A DNA stretch of 64,000 nt from Alkalihalobacillus trypoxylicola (GTDB lineage: Bacteria > Bacillota > Bacilli > Bacillales > Bacillaceae_D), in the NCBI RefSeq assembly GCF_001590785.1, contig NZ_LTAO01000012.1, positions 496,901-560,900 on the forward strand. The letters run 5' to 3'. Of the stretch, positions 57,911 through 64,000 are shown in pieces (positions within the stretch are counted from its first letter, which is position 1; each line of letters opens with the position of its first letter). The notes under the pieces were generated by a model. It had not been told where the DNA came from and did not search any database. It saw nothing but the letters and a program-made list of their open reading frames with translations. Position numbers and translations under genes: made by a program.

Positions 57911-59092
57911 TTATTCTTCAAATTCAAAATAATCGCTATCTATTTTTTTTACAATATATTTCCTTTCTTGACTAACACCGACATTGAATTCAAGCATGTA
58001 GCTTCCAAGTTGTTCACCATCTATTAGAACTATCTTTTTTTGTATTCGGTTAATGAACTCTTTTGCTTCTTTAGTGAATTTTGATGTGGTGATAAAAACA
58101 CCTTTGCGTGCATTTTTTCCTTCCAGACTTCCAGTAAAGGCTTGAATGTCAGGACGCCCAACAGGGTTATTCCAACGTTTAGCTTGTACATAAATTACAT
58201 CCAAACCAAGTTTATCTTCTTTAATAATTGCATCTACACCATCATCATTACCATAATCTGTAGTTTGTCCGCTACCTATAAAACCACCGTAACCCATAGC
58301 AAGAAGTAAATCTAGCACTATAGATTCAAAGTGTTTTGGGGTCACGCTTTTTACTTTCTTTAGTATTTCTAGAGATAATAGCTTATTTATTCTCTTAAAT
58401 TGTTCATCCATTATTTCATTAGGAGTATTAGTGTCATTTGAGTCTTCATTATCAAGAAAAGAATCAGTAGAAATATCATGCTTAAAATTGTCAATATTTT
58501 TTATGAACTCGTTAATCTGTGTTATGCTTGCTACCTTTGGAAATTGTTTCAACACTAACTGGCCTAATTCAGTTATGCGGTATGAATTTGATTCAAGCTG
58601 TTCAATTAAACCTGCTACCTGAAGTTCTCTTCTTGCATATCGAGCACGAATTTTGAATTTAGAATCACCGTTGTTTAGGTTAATGTTTTTTTGTTCGACG
58701 CTCATAGAAAAAAAGTCTGTTAACCTCTCATTGATTATACTCACATGGTGAATTTGACCATCTTTTAAAACGTACAGATATGGTATGTTTAAATCACGAG
58801 GGGTTGGTAAATTCAATGTAAACCTATTTTGAATAAGCTTATTAATCTCATTATATGGAATTGGTTTGGGGTTCTCATCCAAAAAGTTAATTATTTCTTC
58901 TTTTTTTAATTGAATGTCTCTAAGTCTTTTTATATAGTGTATAAAGTCAATTGAATCTTCATTAAAATAAGCATTTCCATCATCTATACTTTTAGAAGGT
59001 ATGTATGCCGAAAAATGGCTATACCAATCTCTTACTGTTGTTCTAGCATAACCACATTTATCTGCAAGTTCTGATATTGTGTATAAATTCAT
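57911..59092 (-). CDS. Mrr-type restriction endonuclease with N-terminal MerR-like DNA-binding domain
   Basis: 393 aa from the ATG at 59092 (minus), 9 nt after GAGGTG. Residues 1-65 form a MerR-like helix-turn-helix (YTISELADKCGYARTTVRDW, then a wing with YFNEDSIDFI). Residues 90-180 resemble the Mrr N-terminal winged helix. Residues 250-350 are an Mrr/PD-(D/E)XK domain with E256, D287 (GNDDGVDA) and Q303-A-K305 (YVQAKRW). Such enzymes usually cut modified or foreign DNA (type IV restriction). There is no methyltransferase partner. It is AT-rich and next to tRNA genes, consistent with acquisition. A MerR-like sensor on an Mrr nuclease is unusual. Confidence 0.82.
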   Translation of the reverse strand: MNLYTISELADKCGYARTTVRDWYSHFSAYIPSKSIDDGNAYFNEDSIDFIHYIKRLRDIQLKKEEIINFLDENPKPIPYNEINKLIQNRFTLNLPTPRDLNIPYLYVLKDGQIHHVSIINERLTDFFSMSVEQKNINLNNGDSKFKIRARYARRELQVAGLIEQLESNSYRITELGQLVLKQFPKVASITQINEFIKNIDNFKHDISTDSFLDNEDSNDTNTPNEIMDEQFKRINKLLSLEILKKVKSVTPKHFESIVLDLLLAMGYGGFIGSGQTTDYGNDDGVDAIIKEDKLGLDVIYVQAKRWNNPVGRPDIQAFTGSLEGKNARKGVFITTSKFTKEAKEFINRIQKKIVLIDGEQLGSYMLEFNVGVSQERKYIVKKIDSDYFEFEE

Positions 59093-59390
59093 TGATTTTC
59101 TCACCTCTTATATTTTTGAAACTTTACTATAAATGTACTATATATTGAGTGTGCTATGTTATATAATTCAAAAAAATATACTCATTACAAGTTTTATTGT
59201 TTGAGAGTAATAAAGTGTAGAACAAAGTATCTTCATCTGGAGATAGTTTATAGACTTGTGAGAATGTTTTAAGTGTTGTAAGATTGTGACTTTTAAAGAA
59301 TTTGTAGAGGGATAGATAAATTAAATGATGTTGTAAAAATTAATGTAGTCTGATATAAAATCAAAGTCAATAGCTAGAGAGGTGAACAAA

Positions 59391-59924
59391 ATGTTTCCAA
59401 CTTTAGAGACAGAGAGGTTAATACTTAGAGAAATAACAAAAGGAGATACTAATGCTATATTTACTTGTTTTTCCAACGAATTTGTAACTCGTTTTTATGG
59501 TCAAGAAACATTATTAAATATTGAACAAGCAGAAGCAATGGTTAATTTTTTTGAAACCAATTATAAGCAAAAAAGAGGTATACGTTGGGGAATTGAAATG
59601 AAAGGATACTCAGAAATTATAGGGACTATTGGATTTAATGCGTGGTCACCTAAACATAAAAGAGCAGAAATAGGATATGAAATTCATCCTGACCATTGGG
59701 GAAAGGGTTATGCTTTTGAAGCTTTATCCAAAGTAATTCAACATGGTTTTGAAGAAATGCGTCTTACTAGAATAGGGGCAATCGTCTTTATTGATAATAT
59801 AGCATCCAATAAACTACTATCAAAAATTGGGTTTCGAAAAGAGGGTATATTAAGAGAATATATGTATCAAAACAATCAATCATATGATACCTATGTATAT
59901 TCATTGCTTAAAAATAAAAGGTAG
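59391..59924 (+). CDS. GNAT-family N-acetyltransferase (RimJ/RimL-like)
   Basis: 177 aa from the ATG at 59391, preceded by AGAGAGGTG. The frame could be read from a GTG at 59382, which overlaps that site. The start LETERLILREITKGD and the acetyl-CoA-binding segment HPDHWGKGYAFEALSKVI are typical of the Acetyltransf_3 group. The acceptor is unknown; relatives act on ribosomal protein N-termini or on small molecules. It lies between the Mrr gene and repeat elements, so it is probably accessory. Confidence 0.88.
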   Translation: MFPTLETERLILREITKGDTNAIFTCFSNEFVTRFYGQETLLNIEQAEAMVNFFETNYKQKRGIRWGIEMKGYSEIIGTIGFNAWSPKHKRAEIGYEIHPDHWGKGYAFEALSKVIQHGFEEMRLTRIGAIVFIDNIASNKLLSKIGFRKEGILREYMYQNNQSYDTYVYSLLKNKR

Positions 59925-60242
59925 GACACCTAGTCTATAAAAGGCTTCACCTACTAACAGGCCATTTAAAACTATGATTATGGTATATGCTAGAGCGAAA
60001 TGAAAATGGTTTTTCTTCATGCATCGAACAAAATTCTACGTTTCATTAAAAAAGTGGTTGAGTACTTGTTTCTTACAATTATGAGAAGGTTTTTCTAAAA
60101 AACTTATAAACGAAAAAAAGAATCATGACTATGACTAGTAAAGACGCGATGTCAAAAAAGAGGTCGAAGAATTTAAAATCCCAAACCGTAACATTTACTT
60201 TGTCCATTTAAGATGCACACACCTTTGAATTAGTTTTTGAGT

Positions 60243-60459
60243 TCATTTCATAATTATAAGTAGTTTATAAGTAGATAAAACCGAACAATGATTATCTCGT
60301 ATGACCACCAAAGAATGAGCGCCGTTTGAAAATCCACTCTGACGACGCTCTGCTTAGTCAGAGTTAGCTGAAGACAAGCCCTTGGGAAAGCAGCTGCCTA
60401 AAGTGACAATCATAAATCTAATCGTTCGGTTGTCATTAAAAGATAACAATGATGAAATG
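60243..60459. repeat. Interspersed element, family A copy 5 (diverged)
   Basis: Left end TTCATTTCATAATTATAAG, right end AACAATGATGAAATGG. AAACCGAAC near the left pairs with GTTCGGTT near the right. The central stem ACTCTGAC/GTCAGAGT is intact, but the CCCAAAGG arm is changed (ACCACCAAAG). Confidence 0.82.
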
Positions 60460-60629
60460 GCTTCATTTAATTTAAACATCTTTTTAAAGTAGCTCAAATG
60501 CTTATTTACAAATTGTAACAAAAAAATCGCTAATTGTAATCTATTAAGGTTATAAAGGTTTTGTTATGCAGTTTCCTACAAATGAAGCTGAAGCAGTGCT
60601 CAGCTCATTATTTTTTGACAATTCAGTGG

Positions 60630-60775
60630 GATGGTAGCGATTCCGAAAGCCACTTTTAAAAAATGTTCATTCGGCGTCACCTCACCGGACGCCGAGTATC
60701 TTATGGGAGCGAAGAGCCCAATACCTATCGTGTGTGGAGTAAATCACCCCCTTATCGTACCAGCCTTCGTTTCAG
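60630..60775 (-). repeat. Degenerate interspersed repeat, family B copy 4 (inverted)
   Basis: Read on the minus strand it has GAAGGCTGGTACG, then GGGCTCTTCGCTCCC, GGCGTCCGGTGAGGTGACGCC and TTTTTTAAAAGTGGCTTTCGG, lining up with copies 1 and 2. TCGGCGTC/GACGCCGA (60670-60694) is a perfect 8 bp stem. Apart from the family A and B copies I see nothing in 59925-61174. Confidence 0.45.
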
Positions 60776-60854
60776 AATAGATGATTCTAACTGCTGATTT
60801 ACGCATTTTTGGTAAGTGTCACCCTCCCTCATGTTCAAATTTTTATATATTGAA

Positions 60855-61084
60855 TGAATTTCATCATTGCTTTATAAGTGAACGAATGGTAGCGAATTCA
60901 CTCTTTGATTGTAACGGTAGGTAGTGACTCCCAAAGGATCAGCGCCGTTTGAAGATTCACTCTGACGAAGCTCTGCATAGTCAGAGTTAGCTGAAGGCAA
61001 GCCCTTGGGAAAGCATCTACCTAAAGTGAAAATCAAAAACCAACTCGTGCGGTTTTCATTATAAGATAGAAATGATGAATTTGA
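60855..61084. repeat. Interspersed element, family A copy 6
   Basis: 230 bp with both ends: GAATTTCATCATTGCTTTAT on the left and ATAAGATAGAAATGATGAAT on the right, imperfect inverted repeats of about 25 bp. Complete core as in copy 4. Confidence 0.87.
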
Positions 61085-61174
61085 TTCATTAGAGTAACTT
61101 TTATAATTATTAGAATTTTTGTTCTATTTACGAAATAATATGATATACTTATGGCAAAAAAAGAGGTGTTGGAG

Positions 61175-62113
61175 ATGAAATCAATCCAAATTCCTGGTGT
61201 TTATAAGCCGGTTACAACTTTGATTCAAGGCTCTGATTATTTTACTCCTTCAAAGTTTGAAAGTGTTTGTGAGGTATTGGACCGTTATGTAGCAAAGGGT
61301 GGTACAACGATTGATACCGCTTACATATATTGTGGCGGAGAAAGTGAAGAATCAATCGGTCAATGGTTGGAAGAAAGAAAAAATCGAGAGGATATAGTGA
61401 TCCTAACAAAGGGGGCTCATCATGATAGACAGGGAGCCCGGGTAAATAAAGAAGCTATTACTCATGATTTACATGTAAGCCTTAAACGATTAAAAACCGA
61501 TTATATTGATTTATATGCCTTACACCGAGATGACCTGAGCGTTTCTGTGAAAATCATTATAGATACTTTGAATGAGCATATAAGAGCAGGGCGAATTCAT
61601 GCGATTGGTGCTTCCAATTGGAGTAAGGAACGTATTCAGGAAGCCAATGAATACGCAGCTCGTAATGGGCTAATTGGATTTACCTTCAGCAGTCCTAATT
61701 TAAGTTTAGCAAAAGCAAACGAACCATTTTGGCCAGGGTGTATTACAGCAGATGATTCAGATATTCAATGGCATAAAGAGCATCAGCTTCCTTTATTATC
61801 GTGGTCTTCCCAAGCGAGGGGATTTTTTACCGGGCTTTATTCAAAAGAAAATAAGAGTAATAAGGATTTAGTTCGTGTATTTTATAATGAGGAAAACTGG
61901 GAGCGTTTAGAGCGGGCATCCAAATTAGCTGAGGAAAAAGGAGTAACGACGATTCAAATAGCGCTTGCTTATGTGTTGAATCAATCATTTCCTACATGTG
62001 CACTAATTGGTGCTAGAAATGAAGAAGAACTCGATTCATGCTTTGAAGGCTCAAATATCATCTTAACAGATCAAGAAATAGCTTGGTTAAAAGGAGAGGA
62101 AGTTATAGCTTAA
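61175..62113 (+). CDS. Aldo/keto reductase
   Basis: 312 aa from the ATG at 61175, preceded by AGAGGTG. An in-frame ATG at 61151 lies before that site and near a TATACT -10 box. The AKR catalytic tetrad is Asp47, Tyr52 (TIDTAYIYCGG), Lys79 (ILTKGAH) and His117 (YALHRDD). It is a TIM-barrel NADPH-dependent oxidoreductase; substrate unknown. A terminator at 62147 separates it from the next operon. Confidence 0.9.
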   Translation: MKSIQIPGVYKPVTTLIQGSDYFTPSKFESVCEVLDRYVAKGGTTIDTAYIYCGGESEESIGQWLEERKNREDIVILTKGAHHDRQGARVNKEAITHDLHVSLKRLKTDYIDLYALHRDDLSVSVKIIIDTLNEHIRAGRIHAIGASNWSKERIQEANEYAARNGLIGFTFSSPNLSLAKANEPFWPGCITADDSDIQWHKEHQLPLLSWSSQARGFFTGLYSKENKSNKDLVRVFYNEENWERLERASKLAEEKGVTTIQIALAYVLNQSFPTCALIGARNEEELDSCFEGSNIILTDQEIAWLKGEEVIA

Positions 62114-62146
62114 ACGAAAAATTAAAAACGAACCCCTTTTTATTGA

Positions 62147-62190
62147 ATCAAGGAGAATGAATTCTTTCATCACACTTCTTGATTTTTTTC
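62147..62190 (+). terminator. Terminator after the aldo/keto reductase gene
   Basis: AATCAAG (62147-62153) pairs with CTTGATT (62179-62185), with an inner ATGAA/TTCAT stem, followed by T-runs. Confidence 0.75.
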
Positions 62191-62310
62191 TTTTTAATTT
62201 AAAATGGTAGTTATTGGGTAAAGGAGGAGAAGTATTAGTGGGAAAAATTAACGGCTTTTGCATAATAAGGTCGCTGCCAGTTTGAATTTGAAATTTTAAA
62301 TGAAAAATGA

Positions 62311-62384
62311 TTGACTTCGACATGTTTTTGCATATAATAATCTATATCGTATAAATCATACCTTTTTAATAGGTTTTATGAATT
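62311..62384 (+). promoter_or_regulatory. Sigma-A promoter and possible operator of the ydbM-like/metN operon
   Basis: TTGACT (62311-62316), 16 nt, TATAAT (62333-62338). Just downstream, ATAAATCATACCT faces AGGTTTTATGAAT (about 62351-62384), an imperfect inverted repeat where a repressor would block transcription. B. subtilis ydbM is in the CymR cysteine-repressor regulon, so a CymR site is a candidate, but the motif match is not strict. Confidence 0.5.
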
Positions 62385-62400
62385 AAAGGAGTGGATTCCT

Positions 62401-63546
62401 ATTTTATTAAAGTTAGATAACCATAAAGAGAGATTGCAATTTTTAGAGCAAAAAAGTGCTGTTTTTAAGGAACGAGCAGCTTTACATGATTTAGAGAATA
62501 CATTTCCATTTGAGAATTTTGAAGATTTAAAAGAAATAGGCTATCCTGCTTTAACAGTTCCAAAAAGATATGGTGGCCTGGAAATATCATTATTAGAAAT
62601 GGTTCAATACCAAGAGGTATTAGGGAAAGCGGATGGTTCAACGTCTTTATCAATTGGCTGGCATATGGGGATTATCAAGCATTTGAATGACGAAAAGTCA
62701 TGGGATGAATCGATGTATGAAAAAGTCGCAAAAAATATCGTAAAAACAGGTGCTTTATTAAATACAGCAGCTTCTGAGCCTGCAACGGGTAGTCCGACAC
62801 GCGGAGGCAGACCAGAAACAACAGCTATTTTACAAGATGATTATTATATCATTAATGGACATAAAACATTTACGACTTTAGCTCCTGTCCTTCATTATTT
62901 TGTAGTAACAACGTATTTGCCTGAAGAAGAAAAGCTAGTTAATTTATTAGTACCTCGTGGGACGGAAGGTCTTAAAGTAGAGGAAACCTGGAATACGGTT
63001 GGGATGAGAGGAACAGGCAGTCATGATTTACTGCTCGAAAACGTCAAGGTTCCTAAAGAAAATCTAGTTGAATCTCTTAATAAGGGTAGAAAAGCTGCTG
63101 GATGGCTCCTTCATATTCCTGCCTGTTATTTAGGGATTGCACAAGCTGCACAGGAGGATGCGATCCAATTTGCTAAAAGCTATTCTCCAAATAGCATCGA
63201 AGGAACGATTGCTGACTTACCTAATGTGAAGCAAAAAATTGGCGAAATGGAATTACTTATACAGGAAAGTAAGCACTTCTTATATTCGGTAGCTCGTAAA
63301 TGGGATGAATCGTCCTATGAGGAACGTCAAAAAATGACCCCTGAGCTGGGCGCTGTTAAGCATGCGGTTGTTAATCATGCACAACAAATTGTCGATTTAG
63401 CAATGAGAGTAGTCGGTGCACAAAGCTTAGCATTAAAAAACCCATTGCAAAGATATTATCGAGATGTAAGGGCTGGACTTCATAACCCTCCGATGGATGA
63501 TATGACGATTATGCTTTTAGCTTCTGAGGCATTAAAACGCTCATAG
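62401..63546 (+). CDS. Acyl-CoA dehydrogenase-family flavoprotein (YdbM-like)
   Basis: 381 aa if started at the ATT at 62401; 370 aa from the TTG at 62434. AAAGGAG (62385-62391) is 9 nt before the ATT, and no ATG, GTG or TTG lies in frame in between, while the TTG has no good site. The N-terminal helical domain, the flavin-binding TAASEPATGSPTRGG and HKTFTTLAP segments, and the C-terminal domain (about 225-370) are intact. B. subtilis YdbM is linked to sulfur starvation. metN follows after 19 bp, supporting a sulfur-acquisition role. Confidence 0.85.
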   Translation: MLLKLDNHKERLQFLEQKSAVFKERAALHDLENTFPFENFEDLKEIGYPALTVPKRYGGLEISLLEMVQYQEVLGKADGSTSLSIGWHMGIIKHLNDEKSWDESMYEKVAKNIVKTGALLNTAASEPATGSPTRGGRPETTAILQDDYYIINGHKTFTTLAPVLHYFVVTTYLPEEEKLVNLLVPRGTEGLKVEETWNTVGMRGTGSHDLLLENVKVPKENLVESLNKGRKAAGWLLHIPACYLGIAQAAQEDAIQFAKSYSPNSIEGTIADLPNVKQKIGEMELLIQESKHFLYSVARKWDESSYEERQKMTPELGAVKHAVVNHAQQIVDLAMRVVGAQSLALKNPLQRYYRDVRAGLHNPPMDDMTIMLLASEALKRS

Positions 63547-63565
63547 AGATAAGGAGGGAACAAGA

Positions 63566-64000
63566 GTGATAGAGTTAAAAAGAATTTCGAAAACCTTTGA
63601 AAGAAAAGGAATTAAAAACGAAGCATTAAAGAACATTGATTTAACGATTAATAAAGGAGATATATTCGGAGTTATTGGCTATAGTGGTGCAGGAAAAAGT
63701 ACGTTAGTAAGGCTTGTCAATTTCTTAGAAAGACCAACAGAAGGGGAAGTGTGGATTGAAGGCCAGCCTCTTCACAAATATTCTCCTTCGAAGCTTAGAG
63801 AAGTAAAAAAAACGATCGGAATGGTTTTTCAGCATTTTAATTTACTTGAAACGAAGACCGTTTTTCAAAATGTAGCGATACCACTCATTTTATCGAAGGA
63901 AAATAAAGATATCATTAAAAAAAGAGTAACAGAGCTACTCGAATTTGTTGGCTTAAGTGATAAAATGACGAGCTACCCTAGTGAGCTTTCTGGAGGACAA
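63566..64000 (+). CDS. metN: Methionine ABC transporter ATP-binding protein MetN (partial)
   Basis: First 145 codons; the gene runs off the right edge. GTG start at 63566 with AAGGAGGG upstream. Walker A GYSGAGKST (about 38-46), the Q-loop FQHFNLLET and the ABC signature LSGGQ at the edge are present. The N-terminus MIELKRISKTFERKG and the KLREVKKTIGMVFQHFNLL segment resemble MetN. It would energise uptake of methionine; metP and metQ are expected just beyond the window. Confidence 0.88.
   Translation, partial: MIELKRISKTFERKGIKNEALKNIDLTINKGDIFGVIGYSGAGKSTLVRLVNFLERPTEGEVWIEGQPLHKYSPSKLREVKKTIGMVFQHFNLLETKTVFQNVAIPLILSKENKDIIKKRVTELLEFVGLSDKMTSYPSELSGGQ

Overview
The window is an AT-rich piece of chromosome from an endospore-forming member of the Bacillaceae. 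The evidence is the sporulation and germination genes (ytaF, ytxC, sspI, gerE, gerM), Firmicute-type leader RNAs (thrS and pheS T-boxes, lysine riboswitch, L20 leader), sigma-W-like promoters, and a gene order that follows the Bacillus subtilis polA-to-ysnB segment almost gene by gene. No species is assigned. The presence of hflKC and of the futalosine-pathway gene mqnC, neither of which is in this part of the B. subtilis map, points to a more distant, possibly alkaliphile-like lineage.

Layout. 1-7307: hflK-hflC behind a sigma-W-like promoter, then polA-mutM-ytaF-coaE. 7308-16315: an unknown small gene, nrdR, the replication-initiation pair dnaB-dnaI, mqnC, ytxC, and thrS behind a T-box. 16316-23802: a PepSY lipoprotein, the infC-rpmI-rplT operon with L20 leader and an AUU start, ysdA, a VTT/DedA-type membrane protein, ysdB (minus), ysdC, an orphan membrane protein, sspI (minus) and ysgA. 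23803-33930: T-box-pheS-pheT, zapA-yshB, polX, mutS2-yshE and a possible 27-codon membrane peptide. 33931-43543: lcfA, etfB-etfA, trxA, uvrC, lysine riboswitch-lysC (with an internal start for the beta subunit) and yslB (minus). 43659-56976: a TrkH/KtrB-type potassium transporter, sdhCAB, gerE (minus), ptsHI, ysmB, racE, an isochorismatase-like hydrolase (minus), gerM, rph, rdgB/ysnA, ysnB.

From about 57 kb conserved synteny stops. A tRNA-Gly/tRNA-Arg pair is preceded by two tandem 143-144 bp units, each starting with the 5' half of tRNA-Gly. An Mrr-type endonuclease fused to a MerR-like DNA-binding domain and a GNAT acetyltransferase follow, then a 1.2 kb non-coding tract of repeats, an aldo/keto reductase, and the start of a probable sulfur-acquisition operon (YdbM-like acyl-CoA dehydrogenase, then metN, which runs off the end).

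Non-coding structure is the most unusual part. A 200-250 bp interspersed element (family A) occurs six times. Its ends are imperfect inverted repeats and its interior folds into nested stems. A second, degenerate family (B) occurs about four times; three copies abut a hairpin with the same CCTCCTTCTT stem. A 51-52 bp tandem array sits between lcfA and etfB, where B. subtilis carries fadR-fadB (ysiA-ysiB).

The genes fall into a few functional groups: DNA replication and repair (polA, mutM, dnaB, dnaI, polX, mutS2, uvrC, nrdR), translation (thrS, pheST, infC, rpmI, rplT, ysgA, tRNAs), respiration and fatty-acid oxidation (sdhCAB, lcfA, etfBA, mqnC), sugar phosphotransfer (ptsHI), cell wall and amino-acid precursors (racE, lysC), and sporulation.
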